NCBI RefSeq assembly: GCF_017254915.1
Contig: NZ_JAFKCT010000002.1
Span: forward strand, 434,001-498,000
Length of the DNA stretch: 64,000 bases
Direction of reading: 5' to 3'
Source of the DNA: Algoriphagus oliviformis
Lineage (GTDB): Bacteria > Bacteroidota > Bacteroidia > Cytophagales > Cyclobacteriaceae
A program made the position numbers and the translations under genes. Numbering within the stretch: position 1 is the stretch's first letter; every line of letters starts with the position of its first letter. Positions 34,722 through 42,428 of this stretch are shown piece after piece. A model generated the notes under the pieces. That model searched no databases, had not been told where the DNA came from, and saw nothing but the letters and a program-made list of their open reading frames with translations.

Positions 34722-37052
34722 ATGGAAGGTAGCTCCGTTGATGGCACCGGTATGGAAGACTTGATTTTTTCCCTTTTTGACTATTCTATCCTGAAAATTT
34801 CCGAAAGGATAAAGATACTTTTTCCTGTGATAGACTGGGATCAGATTTCCTGTCTGGGGGATTATGACCTGGCAGCGCCACTTCCCGAAGAGCTGGGAAA
34901 GCGGAAGGACCGCTATCCGTCGCAGTCTGACTCGGACGCTACGGTGGAGTTTGGGAAGGGCGGAACACAGGTTTTTGCCAAGGAGGTCGCTTGGGTAAGC
35001 GGGGACGGGGAACGGCTTCACCTGATGCTTTTTCCCAGCAATGTGGAGCGCTATTTTGAGATATCACGCAGGCGGCTTCAAGAATACATGGATAGGCTGG
35101 GCACTCCTGCCGTGCTTTTTGACTATTCCTTGGAGTCCACGACAGCGATAAACTACGACATGGTATCGCTAATGCGTAAATCCATCTCATTGTTTTCCAA
35201 TGGAATAGGTCTAAAAGATCTTCTGATGGACGATTCCATCTTCGAAAAGCTTTTGGATTGGAGGGAGTCGGCCTCGGTTTCCCAGGCATTTGAAGTGAAA
35301 GTAAGCTCGCAGGACGGCAGGGGGCATTGGTTTGAGGTGAATTTCTCCAAAGTGAAGATGGAAGGGCTGATCTATCTCATGGCGGTCTTCAAAGACATCC
35401 ATGAGGCGACGGTTTTCCAATTGCGCCAGAGAAAAAAGAAGCTCATTCTATCCCGCCTATCCAAAGTACAGAACTCTTTTTTGTCCAAAACCTCCGATTT
35501 CAACCCTTATCAACTTTTTCTTGACGCTATTCTGGATATTTCCGGAGCCGAATATGGATTTGTGGGTGAAGTCGGGGTGGGCAGTGAGGGGAATAAGCTG
35601 ATGAAAATCCACGCGGTCACGGATTTTTCGAACAACAGTGAAGCGTCCAAGGCGCTGATCGACAAGCTTAAACACGACAAATTTTTTTTCAGCCACTTTG
35701 ACAATCTCTTCGGAGCCTGCATCAAGACCGGCCAGGTCATCTGCGAGAACAGTCCCAAGACCAATCCCCACTCCAGCAACAAACGTATCCCCGGACACCC
35801 AACCATCTCCAACTTTCTGGGAATTCCTATTCTCAACGGAGACCAGGTAGTCGGCTTGATCGGCTTGGGAAACAAGCCGGAGGGTTTTTGTGAAAGTGAC
35901 GTAGAAGACCTTCAGCCCTTTGCGAGCACGTATTCGGTGATCTTGAACGCGTTGGAAAACGAAGAAAGAAACCAGGTACTGCTGAGGGACTCATCCGACA
36001 AGGCGCTGATCCTATCGACGGTAGGCGACCATTCCCCGGACACCATCGTCGTGCTCGACGGACAATTGAACATCAACTTCCTGTCCCCCGGATACAGCAA
36101 GCATTTTGGCGCTGCCGTGACGGAACTCGACGCCAAAAACAAGATCAAATCCCTGATAGGGAAGACTTTGGCACAGAAGTACAAGCAGACTGAGGAGCAT
36201 TATCGATCCAGGCTTTGCATCACTACCAAGGAGCATGAAAACCGGTGGCTGGAGACTTCGCTGAATATTTTTGGATCGGAGGGAGGACAAAAGATCATCG
36301 CATTTGTCCGCGAGGTGACCACCCACGTGAAGTCTGAATTGACCCTCAAGGCCTCCCTGAGGAAGGAAAGACAGTTCAAGCACTTTCTTTCCGAATTTAT
36401 GGGGGTCATCGCGCATGAATTCAAAACACCCTTGGCGACGATCATTTCCAGTTTGGAGCTGTCCGGAGTTTACCTCAACCAGCCTACCGAGGACAACCTT
36501 CTCATGATCAAAAAGCATCTGGCCAAAATGGAGAACGAGGCCGGCAACCTGCATAAGATAGTCGTGAACTCGCTGGCCTATGAGCGGTTTAGGAAAGAAA
36601 GTGCGACGCTCAAGAAGGAAGAGGTCAAGCTCTATTCGTTTTTGGTCGACACACTCAGCCAATATGGCCTTGCAGACCAGGTCAGTTTAGGTTTTGAAAT
36701 GGAGCGGGATTTCAAGGTGCGGTGGGATCGTTTTTTGATGCAGACGACCTTGGTCAATTTGGTGAACAATGCGCTTAAGTACAGCGATGGAAAAGGCATG
36801 CCCAAACTCAGCGTAAGATCTCGGGCGTCTGGATTTTCGATCAGCGTTCGTGACTATGGGATAGGAATTTCGGAAAAGGACTTGCCATATATTTTTACGC
36901 CATTCTATCGGGGAACAAATTCCCAACATGTGGAAGGAACGGGAATGGGATTGATAGCGGTCAAGAATTTTGTGAAGCTCCACGGGGGAGAGTTGAGAGT
37001 CAGGTCCAAGCTCAACGAAGGCACGCTGGTGACCTTATTTTTCAAAGAATGA
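34722..37052 (+). CDS. sensor histidine kinase with GAF and PAS domains
   Basis: 776 residues with no transmembrane segment, so probably a cytoplasmic sensor. An N-terminal PAS-like region (about 1-230; EYMDRLGTPAVLFDYSL, then FKDIHEATVFQLRQRKK linker) is followed by a GAF domain (about 240-400; GAEYGFVGEVG, ISNFLGIPILNGDQVVGLIGLGN), a PAS domain (about 430-545; DHSPDTIVVLDGQLNINFLSPGYSKHFG), a HisKA domain with His565 in MGVIAHEFKTPLATI, and HATPase_c (LVNNALKYSDGKG; RDYGIGISEKDLPYIFTPFYRG; GTGMGLIAVKN). There is no receiver domain. The adjacent single-domain and LytTR response regulators are likely partners. An internal Met at residue 11 is an alternative start. Confidence 0.94.
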   Translation: MEGSSVDGTGMEDLIFSLFDYSILKISERIKILFPVIDWDQISCLGDYDLAAPLPEELGKRKDRYPSQSDSDATVEFGKGGTQVFAKEVAWVSGDGERLHLMLFPSNVERYFEISRRRLQEYMDRLGTPAVLFDYSLESTTAINYDMVSLMRKSISLFSNGIGLKDLLMDDSIFEKLLDWRESASVSQAFEVKVSSQDGRGHWFEVNFSKVKMEGLIYLMAVFKDIHEATVFQLRQRKKKLILSRLSKVQNSFLSKTSDFNPYQLFLDAILDISGAEYGFVGEVGVGSEGNKLMKIHAVTDFSNNSEASKALIDKLKHDKFFFSHFDNLFGACIKTGQVICENSPKTNPHSSNKRIPGHPTISNFLGIPILNGDQVVGLIGLGNKPEGFCESDVEDLQPFASTYSVILNALENEERNQVLLRDSSDKALILSTVGDHSPDTIVVLDGQLNINFLSPGYSKHFGAAVTELDAKNKIKSLIGKTLAQKYKQTEEHYRSRLCITTKEHENRWLETSLNIFGSEGGQKIIAFVREVTTHVKSELTLKASLRKERQFKHFLSEFMGVIAHEFKTPLATIISSLELSGVYLNQPTEDNLLMIKKHLAKMENEAGNLHKIVVNSLAYERFRKESATLKKEEVKLYSFLVDTLSQYGLADQVSLGFEMERDFKVRWDRFLMQTTLVNLVNNALKYSDGKGMPKLSVRSRASGFSISVRDYGIGISEKDLPYIFTPFYRGTNSQHVEGTGMGLIAVKNFVKLHGGELRVRSKLNEGTLVTLFFKE

Positions 37053-37317
37053 CGGAGTGGAGGTTTTGCGAAAACTCTTGTAGCGATGCTCTGGTGGCGA
37101 TTTTCAGCGATTCCAAGACTTCTTGTCCACGTGAAAGCCGGTTATACGCTGCTGCTCAGGACGACCAATTCCTAAAGAAAAAATCACAAGCCTCGCCGGA
37201 TATAAAAAAAAATAAAATAATACGGTGATTTTTGTCAGATTGGTGTCTTAATTGGACGTTGTTTTTCCTGAATCTAGGGAAATACAGCCCTTGGTCACCC
37301 CGACTTAACACCTCAGT

Positions 37318-38025
37318 TTGAAAAAAAACCAAATAGCAATTTATCCTGCGTTGTCTCCAAGCGACGTAGATACGACTCTTATAGATCTTTTCTTGCAAGA
37401 AGGGTACGATGTGGTCGTTTCCTACCATCTCAGTGAGGATAGGGAGTTTTTGCAAAGCCGGATTTTAGCAAAAGAGAGAAGCCGAGTACATTTTGAAACC
37501 TGCGATTTGGAAAGTCTTGGAGAAGTCCAAGCCTTCCAACAGCTCCTGTTGGAAAAGTGGTATCCTATCAGCGCTGCCTGCATCACTTTTGGATCCGAGA
37601 CCGGTATTCTAGGTCTGGAGGACCTGAGTACCGAGACTTTGTTGGAGGCGTTCAAGGCTGATTTCCTGCCTTCGTTTCATTTGGCCAAGTGCCTTTTGCC
37701 GCTGATGCGCTCTGCGGGTTCAAAGATATTGGTAGTGGAGAAAGAGGTTGTTTCGAAATCTCGCAGGCTGGGACTAGTTGGTGAACTGTCCCAAGGATCC
37801 AAAGGCGTCTTGTGGGACAGATTTCAAATGGAATGTAAAGGTGCCGATCTGAAGAGATTCACGCTAGACGTCCGAGTCGAGTCTGAAGAAGAAACGGTCG
37901 ATGCAGTCACCCACTCCGCTATGATCGAAAGCGTCAGGGATTTTTTGGCAAACAGAGACCCCGATTCACTCGCAGAATCGGGCTCCGATACCTCACCCAA
38001 ATTGATTTTGCCGGGACGGTTTTGA
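37318..38025 (+). CDS. degenerate short-chain dehydrogenase/reductase-like protein
   Basis: 235 residues from a TTG codon. The layout is that of an SDR Rossmann fold (TLIDLFLQEGYDVVVSYHLSED, FETCDLESLGEV, AACITFGSETG, LLEAFKADFLPSFHLAKCLLPLMRSAGSKILVVE), but the key residues are missing: no glycine-rich TGxxxGxG turn at the N-terminus, no NNAG motif, and no catalytic YxxxK. It is therefore probably not an active oxidoreductase and may be a binding or scaffolding protein. A 265-base A/T-rich gap separates it from the kinase gene. It is the last gene before the defence island. The TTG start is the only one near the N-terminus of the fold. Confidence 0.8.
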   Translation: MKKNQIAIYPALSPSDVDTTLIDLFLQEGYDVVVSYHLSEDREFLQSRILAKERSRVHFETCDLESLGEVQAFQQLLLEKWYPISAACITFGSETGILGLEDLSTETLLEAFKADFLPSFHLAKCLLPLMRSAGSKILVVEKEVVSKSRRLGLVGELSQGSKGVLWDRFQMECKGADLKRFTLDVRVESEEETVDAVTHSAMIESVRDFLANRDPDSLAESGSDTSPKLILPGRF

Positions 38026-38533
38026 AATCTTTAGCCCAAGGTAAAAAGGTTGTTTGTGTATTGGGACACGATGGCAAGGTGTAAAATGAATCTGAGCTTA
38101 TTTACCGATGCGGTAAGTGTATATCTTTTGATAATCAATGTATTATGTTTGTTTTTGTGTATGTGGGGTGTAAACTTTTTAGGAAGTGTGGGGTTTTCTG
38201 ATAGGGAACAAATCGTGTGAAAGTAGGGGAGGCGGTAATCTCCCTTTTATCTCCTGTAATTTCTCCGGTGTTCTCTTAGTGAATTCCAATTTCTATCTGG
38301 CTTTCCAATTGCTGTTAGGTTTAAACTTAGATTTTCAGCAAGTTTTTTCCTTTGAGCTATAGAATTACATTCTATAGCTCATTTATTTCGTAATATTGAG
38401 GTGTAGAAACGAGATTTATCACTCATGAAATGCCCGTGCGAATGACTTTTCACACAGTCAGATGATCATTTAGGGCATTCTCCCGACGAAAATCGGTACA
38501 GGCTATCTGACCAATTAAATCAATTAAAAACAG
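38026..38533. other. 508-base intergenic region at the left border of the defence island
   Basis: No coding frame is credible here. It contains a perfect 29-bp palindrome (listed separately), several TTTG-rich segments that could be promoters, and the leader of the Fic gene. AATGCCC near 38426 and GGGCATT near 38474 form a widely spaced inverted pair. No tRNA gene or clear attachment site is visible. Confidence 0.4.
38353..38381. repeat. perfect 13-bp inverted repeat
   Basis: TGAGCTATAGAAT and ATTCTATAGCTCA pair perfectly around a 3-base spacer (TAC), followed by TTTATTTCG. It could be an intrinsic terminator on the plus strand after the SDR-like gene, 328 bases downstream, or a protein-binding palindrome. 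The short loop and modest GC content leave both possible. Confidence 0.6.
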
Positions 38534-39634
38534 ATGAAATGGATTTGGGAGAGACCGGATTGGCCAAACTTTACCTTTGATGCGGCTGCTTTCATTCATT
38601 TAGAACGCGAATTCCATCGGAATACGGGTTTGATTTTAGGTTCGCTTAGTGGAGTGTCTTCTGAAGATGCGGATGAATTGCGGGTGACCCTATTGAGCAA
38701 CGAAGCGCTGGATACCTCGAAAATCGAAGGGGAAATATTGGACAGGGATTCCGTACAGTCGTCCATCCGTGGCCAGCTGGGATTGCAGACTGATGGGAGA
38801 AGATCTGGCCCCAAGGAAACAGGTGCTTCCCGTATGATGGTGGATCTCTACAGAAGCTACAGTGAGCCTCTTGACCAGGAGCGTCTATTCTCCTGGCATC
38901 AAATGGTAATGAATGGAAGGGTTGATTTGGAAATCATTGGGGGTTACCGAGTTCACGAAGATCCTATGCAAATTGTATCGGGGAGATTTGATTTACCCCA
39001 AGTTTTCTATGAAGCTCCGCCATCCCACCGGGTACCAAGCGAGATGGAAAATTATTTGCTTTGGTTCAATCGAGCTTTTAATGAAGGAATGCCTACGTTG
39101 GTTCATGCTGGATTGGCGCATCTGTTTTTTGAACTGATTCACCCTTTCGAGGACGGAAACGGGCGAATCGGTCGTGCTATTGCAGAAAAGGCCTTGGCTA
39201 TGGGAGCCAAGCATCCCTTGATTACATCTCTTTCCAGTACCCTAGAGCGAAACAAGAAGGCCTATTATCATGGGTTGGAACGTGCCAATGGTTCTCCGGA
39301 TGTGACTGATTGGTTAGTATATTTTTCTGGAGAGGTATTGAAAGCCCAAGGCCATGTGCAGCAACTGATTCTATTTATCGTGGAAAAGGCTCGCTATTTC
39401 GAGCAATTCCGGGATCAACTGAATGGGCGCCAGTCCAAGGTCGCGCTTCGGTTATTCCGAGAAGGGCCAGCCGGTTTCCATGGGGGACTGAGTGCTGAGA
39501 ACTATATCCGAATCAGCAAAACGTCCCCCGCTACCGCAACCCGCGATCTGGCGGAAATGGTAGCTATTGGAGCCTTAAAAAAAACTGGAAAATTGAGGCA
39601 TACACGGTACTATCTCCCGATGGTGGAAGTCTAA
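38534..39634 (+). CDS. Fic-family protein with DUF4172-type N-terminus
   Basis: 366 residues. The N-terminus (MKWIWERPDWPNFTFD) matches the DUF4172 region found before many Fic domains. An inhibitory-helix motif [ST]xxxE[GN] is present in DTSKIEGE near residue 60, and the catalytic motif HPFEDGNGRIGR starts at His203. The C-terminal 90 residues look like a winged helix (YIRISKTSPATATRDLAEMVAIGALKKTG). Such proteins attach AMP or a similar nucleotide group to target proteins, kept in check by the N-terminal helix. The target is unknown. It is the first gene of the 9-kb island and is convergent with the toxin-antitoxin-chaperone genes. Confidence 0.93.
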   Translation: MKWIWERPDWPNFTFDAAAFIHLEREFHRNTGLILGSLSGVSSEDADELRVTLLSNEALDTSKIEGEILDRDSVQSSIRGQLGLQTDGRRSGPKETGASRMMVDLYRSYSEPLDQERLFSWHQMVMNGRVDLEIIGGYRVHEDPMQIVSGRFDLPQVFYEAPPSHRVPSEMENYLLWFNRAFNEGMPTLVHAGLAHLFFELIHPFEDGNGRIGRAIAEKALAMGAKHPLITSLSSTLERNKKAYYHGLERANGSPDVTDWLVYFSGEVLKAQGHVQQLILFIVEKARYFEQFRDQLNGRQSKVALRLFREGPAGFHGGLSAENYIRISKTSPATATRDLAEMVAIGALKKTGKLRHTRYYLPMVEV

Positions 39635-39647
39635 TTGTTGCTTTTGG

Positions 39648-40091
39648 CTATGATTTGGGTATTTCAAACGCCATATCTTCCTTGATCAGATCCGCTACAT
39701 TAAGGGTAGGCAATATATATCTTTCAAAACCTGTTTTGTCCAGTTTGGCATGTAAAACCCCTCGCGCAGTCCCGATAGTCAAAACAGTCAAATGGGTCAA
39801 AAAACCTTTAGGGATGATGTATTTACCCAATTTAGAATCAAGCATTTCATCAAAGGACTCCTTTTCAACGTCAAAAGAGCAGGTTAGTTTCAATACGATA
39901 AACGGTGATTCTTTACACTTATACACTATAGAGAAGCGTACTGCAACTGTATAACTCTCAGGGTCAATTTCGAATGTATATCCGGTTTCAATCTGAACAC
40001 TTTCTTCTTCTTCTTTATAACATTCCTTTATCGTCGCAAACTCATCTGTCGAGATTCCTTTTAATTGAAATGTTACTTGCTGACTTGCCAT
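39648..40091 (-). CDS. SecB-like chaperone of a toxin-antitoxin module
   Basis: A 147-residue protein that I assign to the SecB fold: alternating beta strands (SYTVAVRFSIVYKCKESPFIVLKLTCSFDVE) followed by IIPKGFLTHLTVLTIGTARGVLHAKLDKTGFERYILPTLNVADLI. That segment parallels the SecB helix and the [24 protein letters not shown] ending of E. coli SecB. It is 3 bases after the antitoxin gene, which follows a toxin-like gene: the same order as the Mycobacterium tuberculosis HigB1-HigA1-Rv1957 module. There the SecB-like protein protects the antitoxin from degradation. The assignment rests on pattern likeness, not on a search. Confidence 0.7.
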   Translation of the reverse strand: MASQQVTFQLKGISTDEFATIKECYKEEEESVQIETGYTFEIDPESYTVAVRFSIVYKCKESPFIVLKLTCSFDVEKESFDEMLDSKLGKYIIPKGFLTHLTVLTIGTARGVLHAKLDKTGFERYILPTLNVADLIKEDMAFEIPKS

Positions 40092-40094
40092 GAT

Positions 40095-40571
40095 TTAAGC
40101 TACTTTTAAATAGGGGTATTTCTCTTGAACCGCATAGGCGACTTCTACAGTCGACGCGTTGTTTCTAGCTACTGTTTCTCCTGAAATTTGAAAGGAAATA
40201 GGATTTAAGACTTTCTTTACTTCCTGAGCTGATTTGATTTGCTGGATTGGAGTGGCTTTTATTTCAAAATTCTGGTGATAGAATGCCAATACATCCGTTT
40301 TTACAAGTACTTCGTCACTCTTCGGAGAAACAATCAATTTTTCACCCAAGACCGATTCAATCTTGGCTATGCTCTTCAAGGTGAAATTATGTGAGCCCTG
40401 CATCCATTTACTGATTTCGGACTCTTTCTTGCCCATTAGATTAGCAAGATCTCGCTGCGTTTTACCTTGTTTTTCCAACAAATCATAGATCCGATTGACA
40501 ATGTCAAACGAGTGATCTACATAACGCTTTACGTCATCACTTACTTGGATTGATTCGAAAATTGCGCTCAT
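40095..40571 (-). CDS. XRE-family antitoxin (HigA-like)
   Basis: 158 residues with an HTH_3/XRE domain at about 28-80 (YDLLEKQGKTQRDLANLMGKKESEISKWMQGSHNFTLKSIAKIE). A further 75-residue tail ends ASTVEVAYAVQEKYPYLKVA. The tail after the DNA-binding domain is long for a simple HigA and ends in hydrophobic and aromatic residues; it could be the chaperone-addiction region that a SecB-like partner binds. It is 9 bases downstream of the toxin-like gene and 3 upstream of the SecB-like gene. It is likely to repress its own promoter. Confidence 0.88.
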   Translation of the reverse strand: MSAIFESIQVSDDVKRYVDHSFDIVNRIYDLLEKQGKTQRDLANLMGKKESEISKWMQGSHNFTLKSIAKIESVLGEKLIVSPKSDEVLVKTDVLAFYHQNFEIKATPIQQIKSAQEVKKVLNPISFQISGETVARNNASTVEVAYAVQEKYPYLKVA

Positions 40572-40580
40572 GCTAGGGGT

Positions 40581-41048
40581 TTATTTTGTGAAAAAAGTCA
40601 AATCTCCAGAAATATGATTACTGGTAATCTCAATTTGACCACTTTCTAATTTCATTTGAATCGCAAATGCGAGGGTATTCATTACTTCGAAATGGGGGAA
40701 TGCATCTGGACTATCTTGTACTTTTTGGGATGATTTAATCCCTCCATTGCCTAAAATCACAATTTTATCACTAAGTCGGTAACAATAAAGCCGCAGCTTC
40801 GAAATGGTGATGGGAATTGCTTCTGCGGATTTCTCCGGCCTAAAATGCCTTTCCAAGGCACCTGATTCCTTTCCGATTTTTTGGATCCAATACTTGATGG
40901 TTGCAATATCTTTCTGATAATCAGGGTTGTCCTTGAAGCGGATAAAGAACTCATCGGTCTCGTTGATTCCCTTTCCTACTTCTTCGATGGTGTAGAATTG
41001 GGTCTTTTCGAAACTGATATAAGCCTTTATTTCAAAGCAACGCTTCAC
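40581..41048 (-). CDS. HigB/RelE-like toxin of a toxin-antitoxin-chaperone module
   Basis: 155 residues. The middle (ISKLRLYCYRLSDKIVILGNGGIKSSQKVQDSP) resembles the RelE/HigB core LRLYCxRxxDxxVILxGGxKxxxK found in Bacteroidota toxins, which cut mRNA on the ribosome. Helices at each end are longer than in small RelE proteins. It is the first gene of a three-gene unit with an XRE antitoxin and a SecB-like protein. The 109-base upstream gap contains the palindrome CAAAATTTTG (41074-41083), a possible operator. Toxicity is inferred from the family and context. Confidence 0.72.
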   Translation of the reverse strand: MKRCFEIKAYISFEKTQFYTIEEVGKGINETDEFFIRFKDNPDYQKDIATIKYWIQKIGKESGALERHFRPEKSAEAIPITISKLRLYCYRLSDKIVILGNGGIKSSQKVQDSPDAFPHFEVMNTLAFAIQMKLESGQIEITSNHISGDLTFFTK

Positions 41049-41157
41049 TTTTAAGTTAAGTTTACAAATGTGTCAAAATTTTGTCGAGATAAGCAAGCTC
41101 ATCATTCTTGAATTTTTGTCCGTTCCCAAAATTTCTCATAGCATGACAAAGGATTTT

Positions 41158-42069
41158 CTATTCCTTACTCCCCAAAAAATACACCGGGTGCAGTGGAAGC
41201 ATATTTTTCTGCTCGTCGCTCATTCTGGGGTAGTATTCGATCCAGAGCTTGACAAATCGGGAAAAGTCGATCAGCTCGATATGCTTGTAGGCAGAGGTGG
41301 CCTCTTGCTTTGCCGGACTGCTGAAATCTCCCGAGGTGACGAATATGCCGACATCCGAATTCCGCTTCATGGTACCGGAGAGCTTTTGGATTTCGTCCGA
41401 ATTCACGTTGTTTTCCGGTCGGTGTTTTACTTGAACGATAATGCGGGGAGAGTTGACCCCCAGGGGATCGGTGTAGGCGATGATGTCGATACCTCCATCT
41501 CGACCCTTGGGAGCCACCAAAGCAATATGGTATCCCATGGCCTTAAGCAGCTCTGCGACCAAGTCCTGAAATTCATAGGGATTTTTACGGTTGACAAACT
41601 CGCGGATTCCGTCCAGTGCGCTGGACTCGTACTGGGAGAGGAGGGCTTCCTGTTTTTGGGAGATCTCTTCCGTATCGTCTATGTCTATATCCTGGGACAG
41701 GTCGGATTCTTTCGACTGCTTGTTCAGCGCATCCCATTCCCGGTATTTTTTGGTAGCGGTGGAGAGTAGCTTTTCTGCTCCAAGTTTCATGGCTTCCTCA
41801 CCTTCTTCAGTCAATATCCACATGCCGCTTTGCTTGCGCATATAGCCTGCCTTCATGCAATCTATAGTGAAAAAGTGGAGTATGCTTTCCCAGCGGATAT
41901 AGCCTGTCTTCTCGTAGCGGAAGTTTTCGTATTCGTCAAAGGTGAGCCTTTCCCTCAGCTTCTCCACCACTTCGCTACCCCGCATTTCGCCACCAGCCTC
42001 TTTCAAAATCTGAAAGGAGGCAAAGATGGTCTTTTCGGCTATTTCTTTGGATCTGGATTTTTTCTTCAT
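41158..42069 (-). CDS. Mrr-type restriction endonuclease
   Basis: 303 residues. The N-terminal Mrr_N winged helix (about 1-100; IRWESILHFFTIDCMKAGYMRKQSGMWILTEEGEEAM) is followed by a linker and the Mrr_cat PD-(D/E)xK domain (about 165-290): FQDLVAELLKAMGY, GGIDIIAYTDP with the catalytic Asp, and IIVQVKHRPEN with the Gln-x-Lys. Such enzymes cut foreign or modified DNA (type IV restriction). It lies 9 bases downstream of a small orphan gene that follows the type IIG enzyme gene, so the three may be one transcript. Confidence 0.93.
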   Translation of the reverse strand: MKKKSRSKEIAEKTIFASFQILKEAGGEMRGSEVVEKLRERLTFDEYENFRYEKTGYIRWESILHFFTIDCMKAGYMRKQSGMWILTEEGEEAMKLGAEKLLSTATKKYREWDALNKQSKESDLSQDIDIDDTEEISQKQEALLSQYESSALDGIREFVNRKNPYEFQDLVAELLKAMGYHIALVAPKGRDGGIDIIAYTDPLGVNSPRIIVQVKHRPENNVNSDEIQKLSGTMKRNSDVGIFVTSGDFSSPAKQEATSAYKHIELIDFSRFVKLWIEYYPRMSDEQKNMLPLHPVYFLGSKE

Positions 42070-42078
42070 AAAATTAGA

Positions 42079-42348
42079 CTATAGTACCAACACAATTTCT
42101 CTTCTCCACAAGTAATTTTTTCCTCCATATCCATTTAGTAAAATCATATATATAAAATTGCCTATTTCATGGTTTTCATTCAATAGGTCTATTACATTGA
42201 ACTTGCCTTGAATACTTTCAGAAAAATATAGTATAGATTTAACAAAGTGATTCTCATCAAGTAATTTTACTTGCCTATTTTTGAAATCTAGTAAAATAGA
42301 ATATCCATTGTTTGATGTATACCACTCCTTAAAATTAATGTTATTCAT
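42079..42348 (-). CDS. hypothetical 89-residue protein in restriction cluster
   Basis: The sequence (NNINFKEWYTSNNGYSILLDF, VKLLDENHFVKSILYFSES, EIGNFIYMILLNGYGGKNYLWRREIVLVL) has no family I recognise. Base composition is clearly more A/T-rich than neighbouring genes, with many ATA/AAA codons, a mark of horizontal transfer. It is 80 bases downstream of the type IIG gene and 9 upstream of the Mrr gene. No signal peptide is present. It could be an immunity, anti-restriction or control protein, but the sequence supports no specific role. Confidence 0.55.
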   Translation of the reverse strand: MNNINFKEWYTSNNGYSILLDFKNRQVKLLDENHFVKSILYFSESIQGKFNVIDLLNENHEIGNFIYMILLNGYGGKNYLWRREIVLVL

Positions 42349-42428
42349 TATTTAATCATTTTAGCCATAAGTTTTTACAACTGGTAAGAAAGTGATTTTT
42401 TTTATTATTGGTTCTTTCATATATAGAT

